Counted from the stretch's first letter, positions 24,638 to 35,304 are shown. The stretch: DNA of 64,000 bases from Silene latifolia (GCF_048544455.1 NC_133536.1:200511325-200575324), one strand, 5' to 3'. The notes: generated from the letters alone by a model not told the origin. A program made the numbers and translations.

Positions 24638-26147
24638 CTATTCCTCCATCTTCCCCTTGCCCTTGTCATTCTTGTCATATTTCTTATCACGACCTCGAGC
24701 CGGACGCTCTTGCGCCACTTCACACCTAATCACCAAAGGTCTTTCTCGAGGCCTAGACTTTCCATTTTTACTAATCACCATCTCGACGACAGGAGTAGTC
24801 TTTGGTTTCTTCGAAGGATGAACAACTTGAAACCCGGCTTCTTCCTCTCCCTCAGTCAAATGCTTTTCTTTCTCTTTCTCCACCTCGCGCACCTTGTAGT
24901 CAACAGGCTCGCGCTTCCTCAATCACTCACGTTCTTCCGGAGTAGTAGCCTTTCTCCATCGCAGATGAGAATCCGACACCCACAAGGCATTTGCAGAAGA
25001 GTTCAAGAACCATACATTTCTTTGAGCCCATTTAATGGCCCACTCCCTTCGGCTCTCTGTAGTAAGCGCCATAGCAGTCTGCGGGACGGTATCAAGCTTC
25101 GGGATTGTCTGTTTCAGCCCAACTTGTCTCATCAGCCTTTCCGGGAAGATGCACACCATAAACTCCAATCCAGGAATGCGCACGGACCGAGTAGGATCCA
25201 AAGAAGACACTCCAGTGATAGATTTGAGGTGCCACCACGGTACAATCCACCTAATCAACGGGCCATCATCGCTCTTCAGTTTGTTCTCCTAATAATTGCA
25301 GACTCGGGTGAAATCCACCATGTAAAGCCTAGTCCTCATTGCAATTGAACGAGCATGATAGGAAGGAACACAAACTGGGGGCTCGATCAATCGGAGCCGT
25401 TCCATAAGCCAAACCTACCAAAAGGGGGTATTAGAAAAAAAAAAAAAAAAAACGAAAAAAAAAAACGAAAACGAAAAAAAAAAAAGAAAGAAAAAGAAGA
25501 AAAATGTCTTTTACCTGCAGAATAACGGGACTTCCCAAATACGGTAGGTCACGATTGGCTTTCCTATTATCCAAGCCCAAAAGAATCTCTCCTAAGCATA
25601 AACAAGCTGGGCTCCTGCGCAGCTCCATTTGCTCAACAAGGCCCAGAAGACGGGGATCACCTCTCAAGTCTTCATCAACATGCCCTTGGAAGACATACAC
25701 ATGTAACAAGCAAAACCCAAATGCCCTTCGCCTAGCAACATGAGAAACGGTGGGGTCGGCCCTGTTGATGAATCGATCTATGAAGTCCAACATTCGCACT
25801 CCCTTCGAAGTCACTAGACGGTCCACCTCGAGTCTAGTCAACCCAAGCAAGTCTCTAAATTTGCTCTTGTACCCTTGCGAAGTAGAAGGAATGGCAGACA
25901 AGTGTTCGGGATCCCACCCACCAATGGCGGCAATTTCTTCGGGAAATGGGCAAATATCGCCTCCAGGGAACGCAAAAACATGGTAATTCGGGTCCCAATA
26001 GTCAAGACAAGCATCCAAGAACGGTTTAACAACCTTGATGAGTTTTAAACTCAACAATGATCCAAAATTATAGGAGCCCATAACATATTTCTCCACGTTC
26101 GAAAATTCGTTGGTCCATTCCTTCAAGCGGATCTCCAAAGCATTCAT
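24638..26147 (-). pseudogene. Antisense gene 1 in Tat element (DUF7745-like), two stops
   Basis: ATG is at 26147. Exon 1 (26147-25515, 211 codons) begins MNALEIRLKEWTNEF and contains YWDPNYHVFAFPGGDICPFP and a stretch near its end (SPACLCLGEILLGLDN). A 100-bp intron (donor CAG|GTAAAAG, acceptor TTGGTAG) leads in phase 0 to exon 2 (25414-24638): VWLMERLRLIEPPVCVPSYH, then a basic, charged tail (KEKEKH, RPRERP, KGKGKMEE). In-frame stops at 25289-25291 and 24923-24925 break exon 2. The layout resembles DUF7745, related to plant mobile domains and often linked to transposons; this comes from memory of the pattern. A TATA box (26234-26241) and the GC module (26289-26344) precede it. No sense-strand coding overlaps it. 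Confidence 0.65.
25415..25514 (-). other. Intron of antisense gene 1
   Basis: Donor CTGCAG|GTAAAAG at 25514 and acceptor TTTTGGTAG| at 25415, 100 bp, phase 0. It is rich in A on the plus strand, so it is T-rich as read, as plant introns usually are. Confidence 0.7.
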
Positions 26148-26233
26148 GATGAAGAATTTATTTTAAGAATTTTATGTATTAAGACGTAGAAGAGACGGAA
26201 GAATTGTGTGAATAAAAGCTCCATCGACGTTTC

Positions 26234-26241
26234 TATTTATA
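26234..26241 (-). promoter_or_regulatory. TATA box of antisense gene 1
   Basis: TATAAATA on the minus strand, about 87 bp before the ATG at 26147 and about 48 bp after the GC-rich module. This is a normal plant spacing. Confidence 0.6.
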
Positions 26242-26288
26242 CTAATTTCTGTTTCCAAAAACTGCCAGAACAGAAACACCTGGGAACA

Positions 26289-26344
26289 GGCGCAGCACCT
26301 GCTGCGCCTCTTCAAAGGGACGCAGCTCATGCTGCGCCTCTTCT
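26289..26344 (-). promoter_or_regulatory. GC-rich palindromic module upstream of antisense gene 1
   Basis: The plus strand shows GCGCAGCACCTGCTGCGCC plus TCTTC, then GACGCAGCTCATGCTGCGCC plus TCTTC. It is the same paired module as in the LTR. Its palindromic core reads alike on both strands, so it could serve the antisense promoter. Confidence 0.45.
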
Positions 26345-27078
26345 TTAGCTTAACTTCTGTGATTTTCCGCGTTGGATCTTTCCTAATTCCATGACGAATA
26401 GTTTCCTATTCCTACAGGTTATTATTTTGGTAAATACGTGAAAGTTACCATGTTTCAGGTTTCCTAATTCCGCGGGCGCGCATTTTGAGACGACATTGAC
26501 ATTTTCGCCATTTTACCACACTTGCACATTTTTTCATTTTAGGAAATAATTTTCATTTTTAATAATTTCCATTTTCATTTTAGGAAATAATTTTCATTTT
26601 TATTAGTTCATTTTAGGAAATAAATCTCATTCCGATTTAATTTCATTTATTTCATCATCTCACCTCTAACTTATAGATTTCTATTTTTTTTCTTTTTTAG
26701 GGGGTAACCCTCCCTACCGTCCGGTCATTCTCCGGCAGATTTTTTGCATTTTTTGCATTCTTTTGAGTCACTCGTTTTGCGCTAATTAAGGCCATATGTA
26801 TATATAAATGTATGTTTTGCGTGATTTTCTATGTAAACTTCGGCGGCATGACGGCGTAAACCGTCATCTACCAAACCTGTTCAAAGCTAACCTACAGGTA
26901 CAAGCAACACAACCCAGCAGCAGAGGCACTCAGGCCGTCGTATATACAACCAAAAAGGGAAATGTACAACAAAATGGGGGCTCGAGCCCCAAACAAAGTC
27001 CAGAATATTCCAAATGAAGGTCCAAATGTACAACTGTGCAAAATACAACCAACAAACAAACAAAAAAACTACACAAAA
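26345..27078. other. Spacer between the two antisense genes
   Basis: AT-rich with a short repeated TTTTAGGAAATAATTTTCAT block (about 26530-26600). No supported gene. Confidence 0.5.
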
Positions 27079-29436
27079 CTACTGTTGGTCGCCCTCCAGC
27101 TCTGCAACTCTTGCCGCAAGAGCGGCAATCTCGGCGTCCCGAACCTCGAGCTCCCTCAACAAGCGAGTTGTCTCCTCCCGAGACTGGGTCAACTCTCGCT
27201 CCAGCTCGCGGTCCCCCTGTAAACAACAAAATGGCTCATGTCAATCGTTTCAAGAAAAGTTGGAAAATTAAAAATCAAAAATGAAACAAGCACAAGGTTC
27301 ATACCTGACGACCTCGACCGCCGACAAGTGCCTCGACGGCAGTAGCTCGCAACCGGTTGACCACCCTCCATAACGCCACGAACCGAGATGGCGCAACCTG
27401 CATTTTCAAAAAGAAGTTCTCAACAATTGAACAAACTCAATCAAATGTGTTCTTACACAAAAGTTATGCAAAGTTAGAGGATTTACCCTCCGAATCAGAT
27501 GCTGCCAATCGTCCAGGCCAGCATCCGTCACAGCTACGTCAAAGTCACGCAGCTCGGAGATCGTCGTCCTCCCGGTCGCGTCAGTGTACTCGAGGGTCTC
27601 GGGGTACTCTGGGGGCTCGATGCCCGCCGCCTCAACCTCCTGCAAAACCAAATATTTCTCGTTAATCGGTGGTCTTTCATCATAGTTCTCAAAAAATCAA
27701 GTAAAGAGGAAGAGTAAAAATGCTCACCACTACCGGCCAGTACGCCAACCTCCTGTAGAGGAACGCCGAGTAGTCCTCGCCAGGAAGAAGGAGGGCGTCA
27801 CCACTAGCGCCAGCCAAGTCCGCCTCCCTCTCTGCCTCAGAAGGCTCCCTGAACATCGTCCTAAGAGGATCGATGGGAACCGTCAACACGTCCCGAGAGC
27901 ACTGACGAGCCAAGCGCTCGCCCAAGTACCACACCGGACCCATCGACATCCTCAACAGCAGCCGGCTCGAGCTCCTAGGTCGAAGGACCTCAGTCACAAA
28001 AGGAGGCGTGTCAGCGTACTCTGCCCAAGGCCTGGGCACCCACTGGGACGAGATAAACAAGGAATCATTCTTATGATCAAAGCAATATAGAAGCAAATGA
28101 ATATAAGTAAGATACTTACGCTGTCTAGCTGAAGAGCGTTCACGTCCCGCCGGTAGACACCGTGAGAAGAACACTTGCTCTTCGTCCTACACATCACCCA
28201 ATCCCTCACCACGGGATAGGCCTTCTCCAGCGGCTCCGTCCTCTTGGGCGCGAGGTTCGGGAAGTAGGAGTACACCCACGCCTATAAAGCAAGATAATCA
28301 ATAATGATCTCTCAGGATTTGATAAAGAAAGGAATTAACTTTGGTCTAAAGGAAGGTTCATACCTCCAAAGAGTAGTCCGGTCCGAAACGGCGCGCCGGA
28401 GAAGTCCCCTTCTCCATCAACTCCGGACGAACCATGGCCCTCATGAAGCGAATGAGGACCGCAAAACCAGCAGTTACCCAGTCCCAATGCCCTAGGGAAC
28501 TCAGGTCAGAAAGGAAGGGAAGAAGCTTCGTCGACAGCCTCTCGCCCTTGTCTTTGAGGTAAATCGAAGACAGAAACCACCAGAGCCACAAACGAGCCCT
28601 CTGCTCAGCTGTACAGGGAGGAGGAGCTGTCTCCCTCCCGTCAATCATCACCAACACCGGGATCTTTCCCGCAAAGTAGTCTCGAACGTAGGAGCTGGGC
28701 ACCAAGCCCGGCACTGTGACGGCCTTCGGCGACAAGTTCCAGCCGATCAATCTCCTCGCCTCGGCCGAGTCCACCCTCATGGCGCCTCCGCCACTCCACC
28801 TCCTCGGTCCCCACACCTGACCAAAATCATGCCGTAATCCTCCAAAGTGACTCCCACCTCACCAAAAGGCATGTGAAACGTGGAAGTCGTATCCCAGAAT
28901 CGGTCCAAGAAAGCGCGGACCAGGCTAAGGTTAGCCCGCAGCTTCCTCTTCGCGATGTCCCTCCAGACCTGCACCAAAGGACCGAACGCTCCACGCTCGA
29001 TCATGGCGCGCTCCTCTGCCGACAGCCGCTCGTAGTGCTCCATCACTGTCGTGTAGCCCGAGAACGACCTGATGTTCCCGGCCTCCTATTGTGATTTGAA
29101 ACAAAAAGCTATCTTTAGTTTTGAATGAAAATAGAAAGAGAAATAAATGAATGAAAGAGGATGAGTAATAAGTAGTGAATTCCTATTTACCAAGCTCTTC
29201 ACCATCCTGTAGGATAGGTGACCCTCTGCAGCCCACAACAGGTGCCTACTCTCCCAAGTCTCAGCCCACACAGGAGCTCCTCTCAGCTGACGACCTCCTC
29301 GTCCAATGTTGGCCCGTCTCGGGGACTCCTCCTCCTCGACAGCCTCCTCCTCATGGACCTCGTCCCCAGCAGCCATCACCGCGGCGGTGAAGGCCTGCTC
29401 TAAAGCCTCCTCGACAGTAGCAAAGTCTATCTCCAT
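27079..29436 (-). CDS. Antisense gene 2 in Tat element: plant mobile domain protein, 7 coding exons
   Basis: Exons, read leftward: 29436-29191, 29085-28364, 28281-28120, 28042-27728, 27639-27487, 27397-27305, 27216-27079. Every exon but the second is a multiple of three, every intron is phase 0 and has GT-AG ends (for example CAGC|GTAAGTATC), and the last exon ends in TAG. Exon 1 encodes an acidic N-terminus (EEEAVEEEES). Exons 2-4 encode a plant mobile domain: FLDRFWDTTSTFHMPFGEVG, VTLEDYGMI, then LSTKLLPFLSDLSSLGHWDW and AWVYSYFPNLAP. The last exon is a coiled coil (LERELTQSREETTRLLRELE). Exon 2 changes frame near 28790-28820, so this copy has one indel there. An untranslated first exon is likely, because a TTGCAG acceptor precedes the coding start at about 29471. 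Plant mobile domains are shared by transposases and silencing proteins such as MAIL1; the function here is unknown. Confidence 0.75.
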
Positions 29437-30227
29437 GGGAGTCCTCCCAGAAGTAGAAGCCACGTCACCTGCAACATTAAAGCAAATTTAGGCCGCGTCA
29501 CGTGACGACAAGCCTTGGTTAGGGGATTTTCGAGCCTTCGGAAGCCCTGAAATCGCTCTTTTCTCGCCATCTTTGGCCATATTCTCACCAACCCGATCAC
29601 TAATGTGGTAATTTGGGTCATGTCAAGCCTAATTTGAAGCCTAGTTCCGGGTTCGAGTCGAAATTTCGGCAGCATTTCGTTAATAACAGCGATTATACCC
29701 TAAAAAGGTGTCCTGAAAAAGCCGTCACAAACCAAAATTCCGAGATGGTAGAAAGTTTACCCATCATTCAAGGATCCCAAATACCAAGTTTCATCGCAAA
29801 TGGGCGATCCTAAGGCTATTTTCGAAGCAATTTACGGTTTAGCTGTGAAACCGTCTCAAATTTCACTCAAAGGCTCAAAACTCAACAAAACTCAAGACAA
29901 ATACATGTTTATGTTCCTTATATTACCAATTATCCATTTCTAATGTCAATTTGACAAGGCAAATGCATTTGGGGGAAAAGCCCCAAATTTTCGATTGATT
30001 GGGTCATAAACCCTAATTTTTTCAACTCAAAATTGAGCAAATACGGAAGATTAATGCAAGAATGAGACACATACCTCAATTATTCATGATTAATGCAAGC
30101 TTTTGAATCAAACCTTAGCGGAAATGGTGAAGATTTGAGAGAGAAATGTGTAAATTATGTTTCGAACAAATGAACATAAACCTCCTGATTATCGCGTTTT
30201 TACGCAGAAAAAACACTTTGGGGAATA
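29437..30227. other. Leader region of antisense gene 2
   Basis: No coding frame is convincing. On the minus strand a splice acceptor (GTTGCAG| near 29471) and a possible donor (CGCTAAG|GTTTGA, about 30115) suggest a non-coding first exon and a leader intron of about 650 bp. Confidence 0.4.
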
Positions 30228-30293
30228 GACGCAGCAGGCGCTGCGCCTCTTCCAAGAGACGCAGCTCTTGCTGCGCCTCTTCCTTGTGTTCCC
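30228..30293 (-). promoter_or_regulatory. GC-rich palindromic module upstream of antisense gene 2
   Basis: It shows GACGCAGCAGGCGCTGCGCC plus TCTTCC and then GACGCAGCTCTTGCTGCGCC plus TCTTCC. The wider context (GGGAATAGACGC...) also matches the LTR copy at 14541. It lies upstream of the presumed leader exon of the PMD gene. No obvious TATA box is seen beside it. Confidence 0.4.
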
Positions 30294-30529
30294 TCCATAC
30301 GGGTTTTCAAAAATTCGTTATGAGTTCGTTATTTGTGGGCCCATCTTTGGTGCGCCTCTTCCCCGATGTTATTTTATCCTTTTGGTCCGTTTGACGATTT
30401 TCTTTCATTCCGACCCGCATAATCTCAAGCCAGCAACAGACTGTTGCATATTATTTATTCCTTTCAAGACCTTTGCTTGTCGCAACGAGCATTTATTCCT
30501 TCACAGAATTCGACACGCCTTCATTATAA

Positions 30530-30840
30530 CGAGAGTAAGCGGATACACTTTCCCTCTCACGACATGGAGATTAATTCCCAATCATGTCCCCAGCGAGAGT
30601 AAGCGGACGTACTGTCCCTCTCAAGACGTGAAGATTAACATCTACCTAAGCAGATTTCTCTTTCAGCAGTTCCCGACTGTGTCCTGCTATTTATAATGCT
30701 TCTCGAAGACTACCCAAGCAGTCTTCTCCTCAGCAGTTCCCGCTCGTGTCCTGCTATTCGCGATTATTTCTCGAGGACTACACAAGCAGTCTTCTTTCAG
30801 CAGTTCCCGCCTGTGCCCTACTACTCACCTTATTTAGTCC
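30530..30840. repeat. Degenerate tandem repeats in the Tat 3' region
   Basis: A unit of roughly 70-80 bp containing AAGCAGTCTTCT...CAGCAGTTCCCG...GTGTCCTGCTATT occurs about three times (about 30650-30835). A different pair (GAGAGTAAGCGGA...CCCTCTCA) occurs at about 30530-30630. Tat elements often carry tandem repeats here. Confidence 0.6.
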
Positions 30841-31119
30841 TTACGCCTGATCTTCGCTCAATAGCTTCCATGTACCTCCGGAAGCATCTCGAGAAAGAAG
30901 TCTCAGGTATGATCTCTTCTTATGGCTGACGAGCTTCCTTACGTAGTCTAATGGACTTTAAACGACCCTCCCCGATAGTCGACAGACTTTAAAATGTTCC
31001 CGACGGCAGGTCCTTGGCTCAGACCCCTTGAGCCGCCTCGCGTCGCCATAGTCGTCAGGTTCTAATCTTCGATTGACCTGATGGCTATACTTTGACTTTC
31101 GCCTTGTCCAAGCCTCAGT

Positions 31120-31133
31120 CAAAGTTGGGGCTC
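31120..31133 (+). other. Polypurine tract candidate of Tat element
   Basis: CAAAGTTGGGGCTC directly precedes the 3' LTR start TGTAGACACC and would prime plus-strand DNA synthesis. Its purine run is short and imperfect. Confidence 0.5.
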
Positions 31134-33553
31134 TGTAGACACCTCATTTCTGCACCTCTCGCAAACCACCCGGTGATGATTGGGCCGCATGTTTGCTACG
31201 CGGAACGATTTGTGACAATTCGTAAGTTTATCGTCAAGTGATTGCTCAAATATTAATGTCTACCTCTTAGTGGTCATCTACGTGCCGATACGGTCGTTTT
31301 GACAGTAATTAGAGTATATTTGGAGTCCGGGCCTAAAACCGTCTTCATTTTCTGATAACCGTTAAATCCCGAGTCAGAATGTTCTGGAATGTTCCTGATA
31401 TTTCTATTCCATATTTCATAATTTTCATCCCTTTGGTAAACAATTTCCCGAAATATTCACATAAGATATTAAGGAAAACCAAATTATTCCGTCCTACCAT
31501 AACTTAAACACGGAAATCTTTCTTCCGCAGGAGGAAACCACTTGGGAACAGACGCAGCAAGGTGCTGCGCCTCTTCCAAGAGTCGCAGTGGCTGCTGCGC
31601 CTCTTCCCAGGTCCTTTTCTGCGTAATTTCTCGTATCTTTTTCATATCTTTCCGAGATTCACTTCCAAAGAGTCTCCGAAACCCTAATTCCTTCACGTGA
31701 TTAGTATAAATAGGAGCCTTCGCTCCTCATATTTCTCACGCGAGTGTCCGCCCTTCTCTTCTCCCTTTGCATTCTAGACCTTTGTTCTTACTTTTTGGCG
31801 TCTACGTGCTTGAACATTCGACCACGTAAGCTCGGATCCTTCTGAGTACCAGCCTCGTTTGCATGACCGACCAATTTGATCAACTCCACATCAATCAACT
31901 TAATTAATCTATTCGTTTTCCTCTTACGAGAGCACTTTCTTTACATTTGCGTCGAGCATCACTAATCGATGTCTTAGTCCTTCTCGTTTCATCAAACATG
32001 TAAGTCTGAGGGTGTATAATCCTTCTTTTATTATTGTTATTTACTTTTTGTATCATCAATGTAAGGTTTATGTCGAAAATATCATTAAAACCGATTTCTA
32101 AAACCGTGTTCAAAACCTCTTTTTACGGATTTCCAGAAGACTGACCGTCGAGAAAGGACGCAGCAACTGCTGCGCCTCTTCGAAGGAGCACAGTTCCTGC
32201 TGCGCCTCTTCGTGAGGCTGCCGCAGTTCCTGCTTCCTTTCTTCTTCCTTCGTCCTCTGTAATTCGTCGTCTTTATTTTTTTTCGTTTGTTCTTGTTAAT
32301 TCTTTGATATAATCACATACTAATCTCACATGTATATCATTTATCATTCATTCACATGTTTAATTCGTCATAAATTCGACTTAAATCCCAAATAATTTCA
32401 TATTTGCGGGTTTTCGTCATTAAATTCAATCCGGGTTGTAGAAATTCGATTTGTTCATATTGAGTTTCTGGAATTCGACCTTTGATATATTTCCATCTGT
32501 TTATTCATCGTCACCATCATATATTCATTAATCCATTGTATTTAACCTAATTAATTAGTTTAATTTGTTAATTTGTTATTAATTAATCATTCGTTCTTGT
32601 AATTAATTCGTTTAAATTCTGTCTCATTCATGTTTTATTGCTTTATGACCCATTAATCACATGTAAATAACCCATTAATCACTTTCATCTGAGTAAATAA
32701 TTTAATCAATCATTAAATTTATCGACGAGTATTAACAACACGCAATTCCGGCTTCACAGCCAGAATTCAGGCCAGGAACAGACGCAGCAACTGCTGCGCC
32801 TATTCCAAAGGACGCAGCTCTGCTGCGCCTGTTCCGGGTTGAATTCTTTCCCTGGACTCCATTTTTGCCTTGACCTAGTTTATTTAGCTTGCGTATAATT
32901 AACTATTATTCATATTATCACCTTCTGTTTTGTTCGTTTATTCATTCTTTTATTCGTTTTTCTCAAATTATCCGTTTTAAAAGTATTTTCGACATAAATC
33001 GCCTATTCCATTGTAATTATTGTAATTCTTATTATTGTAATTTCTTTTATTTATTATTTCCTGTATCATTCATATGTTTTCACATGTAATTGACCAATAA
33101 ATCCTACTTTGACCCAATTGTATGCTAACTAATTGTTCACCGACTTAGTTTAATTCTCACATGCTAGGATTAAAACTTGGATGTTGCATTGCATGCATAT
33201 AACCGACGATATATCAAGTACGAATAACTTCCCTAATCATTAGTAGAGGCCGCTATCGAGGCGGGCGGGATTAGGTGTTCGATCAAAAGAGCTTCCTAAT
33301 ACGTACCCTCACCCCTTACTCCAGATCTCCGTGAACACCCGTGTTCATTGGCATCCACGAGAGTCATTCTAGACATAGAATGCTAAGGGTAACGATTGCT
33401 TAGTGTTCATGTCTTTACTTTGTGTCTTGACATGACACGAGGTATTCGAACGGTTCCAATTTCCCATAAAAATTGGTGGCGACTCCAACAAAAATGCAAA
33501 CGCTTGTTCCTCTTTCCTCCCAAGCGCCCCTGTGGGCACCCCCGCTGTCCACA
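31134..33553 (+). repeat. Tat-lineage Gypsy 3' LTR (2420 bp)
   Basis: TGTAGACACC...TGTCCACA, followed by the TSD copy actat (33554-33558). It differs from the 5' LTR by scattered single bases, plus clustered changes inside the GC-rich modules (31551-31612, 32157-32230, 32780-32842). Confidence 0.9.
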
Positions 33554-33558
33554 ACTAT

Positions 33559-34317
33559 CGAGCCATCATCGGTAGCTTACAATACTTGTGCTTAACGAGA
33601 CCTGACATTGCCTTCACCACGAACAGGCTAGCACAATTTCTACATCACCCTACTGCTTCTCATTGGACAGCCTTAAAATGGTTACTTTGCTACCTCCAAG
33701 GGACGCAAGCATACGGTATACAACTCCATCAAACCTCCCCTATGTGTCTACATGCCTTCTGCGATGCTGATTTTGCAGGAGACAAAGACCAATACCTCTC
33801 TACAACCGGCTATATCATCTACCTTGGTCGCAACCCCATCTCTTGGTCTTCCAAAAAGCAAAGAGGTCTTGCGTTGTCAACCACTGAAGCTGAATTTCGA
33901 GTTGTCGCAGCTGTCACCACTGATGTCCTATGGCTTCGAAACCTCCTTACTGAGCTGCACATTCAAACCACTAAATCACCAGCTATTTACCGTGACAATC
34001 TATCTGCTACTCTCTACGCCAATAACCCTGTCTTCCATTCCCGGATGAACCACATGGCGCTTTCCTTCCACTTTGCTCGAGAACAACTTCAGCTTGGCCA
34101 CATTCGCATTCAACACGTCGCTAGCAAAGATCAACTGGCCGATGCGCTTACCAAACCTCTACCCAAGCCTCGTTTTCATGAGCTGCGAAACAAGATTGGA
34201 CTTTTTCCTCCTCCGTCCATCTTGCGGGGGCGTATTAACGATATATCCATATCTCCCGTATCTTCCTCGAAGATCCACATTGAGCCGTCTACAGCAACAA
34301 ATCAACCAAGCAAATAA
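33559..34317 (+). pseudogene. Copia polyprotein, 3' part: RNase H
   Basis: It continues the Copia frame exactly after the Tat element; HSDY at the left joins RAIIGSLQYL at the right. RNase H motifs are visible: CDADFAGD with two acidic residues, STTEAEF with the catalytic Glu, and the terminal HVASKDQLADALTKPL. The frame runs on into the right LTR and stops at 34315-34317. This part shows no internal stop. Confidence 0.85.
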
Positions 34318-34466
34318 TGTATAATATAGTTTCCATATTTTGTGAATAATATCTTTCTTGTACAAAGAGTTATCTAACCTAGGTCTTTGATTGTATATAT
34401 ATACCAACCTCATTGTACATTCAATTCATTCAATACAATTACATTCATACAACCTCTAGTCTTATA
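34233..34466 (+). repeat. Copia 3' LTR (234 bp)
   Basis: Same length as the 5' LTR and nearly identical to it. It is preceded by the purine-rich tract GCGGGGGCG and followed by the TSD copy catcc at 34467-34471. Confidence 0.9.
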
Positions 34467-34471
34467 CATCC

Positions 34472-35304
34472 ATAGCCAGAATCAGGTTGAGTCGGCTGAA
34501 CACGTGTTTAGGGATTGTAGTGTGTCCTCTAGGGTATGGGCAGGATCAGAGTTAGGAATCAGGACGGAAGGATCTGAAATGATCAATATTGGAGACTGGA
34601 TCATTAACTGGTTACGGTTCATACAAAATATCCAGGAGGGTGTGCATAGGGTTCTTAGATTCCTGGCTACACTTTGGGGTATATGGTCTCTTCGTAATAA
34701 CACGGTCTTTAGAGGGGAATCAATCCCTGCACATGTGCTCTTCCAATCAGTCGTTGTGAACATCGAGACCAACCTAAGAGGGCTCTGAATGGAGGCTGAC
34801 AGAAAGAAAAAAGTGCCATACCCTATTGAGCTGGGTGAGGCGGTTCTTTCCCAAGACGCTACGGCAGTTAAGAATGGTCACCCGGTTTACATCGTTGGAA
34901 AGTGTAACCAATGTAGGGTTACACGGGTGAAGGTAGATACTAGTTGGAAAAAAAATTACAATGCTGCAACTGGATGGGTGGGGTACGACAGTACTGGGGT
35001 GGTGGTGGTCAAGGAAGGCAGGAAAATGCGAGCGGAATCGGCTTTGCAGGCAGAGACTTTGGGCATCTTGGAGGTTTTAAGGTGGGCAGAGAATAAGGCT
35101 ATTCTGCACCTAGAAGTGGCGTCTAATTGTCTCCAATTGATTTCACAGATATCAGGATTAGAGAAGGCAAGCCATATCATAAAGGGTATCCTACAGGATT
35201 TTAACAATCATTATGCTTCTTTTCATTGTTTAGGTTCCTCTTATATTCCTAGGCACCTTAATAATATTGCGTATGACTTAACTCGTCATGCAATAAAATT
35301 GTAG
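34472..35304 (+). pseudogene. LINE ORF2, 3' part: zf-RVT tail and RNase H
   Basis: This resumes immediately after the Copia right LTR and its TSD copy. The reading QVESAEHVFRDC completes the zinc-binding motif begun at about 10275 (ECRMC). A linker follows (LWGIWSLRNNTVFRGE), then a stop at 34786-34788. The next frame (from 34789) holds a plant-LINE RNase H: VKVDTSWKK (first Asp), ALQAETLGILEVLRWAE (Glu), LEVASNCLQLI where the second Asp of the usual motif is replaced by Asn, and YIPRHLNNIAYDLTRHA near the end. The frame stops at 35302-35304, about 30 bp before the A-tail. Confidence 0.8.

Larger units (their letters stand above)
14130..33553 (+). mobile_element. Ty3/Gypsy Tat-lineage retrotransposon with antisense genes (19.4 kb)
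   Basis: LTRs of 2.42 kb, TSD actat, a tRNA-Arg primer site, a gag-pol with a second (archaeal-type) RNase H between RNase H and integrase, and a long region between pol and the 3' LTR are all Tat-lineage characters. That 3' region (24396-31133) carries two minus-strand genes and short tandem repeats. It inserted precisely at the Copia RT-RNase H junction. Gag-pol carries at least seven in-frame stops and one frameshift, yet the LTRs remain nearly identical. The element was therefore probably mobilised in trans. Confidence 0.9.
10290..34466 (+). mobile_element. Ty1/Copia LTR retrotransposon (Ale-like), interrupted
   Basis: It is bounded by 234-bp LTRs and a 5-bp TSD. Without the nested Gypsy element it is about 4.75 kb, a normal Copia length. 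Domain order is gag, protease, integrase, reverse transcriptase, RNase H, as expected for Copia. The short LTR and the wording around the RT-RNase H junction suggest the Ale/Retrofit lineage; this is from memory of the family. It inserted into the LINE zinc segment and was later hit by the Tat element at 14130. Confidence 0.9.

Noticed and set aside
25035-25986. Plus-strand frames across the antisense genes
   Set aside because: They lack motifs and do not respect the splice sites, while the minus strand gives coherent exons.
14547-32842. CRISPR-like array from repeated GCAGCA..TGCTGC units
   Set aside because: Spacing is irregular, copies are few and far apart, and the window is plant nuclear DNA inside retrotransposons.
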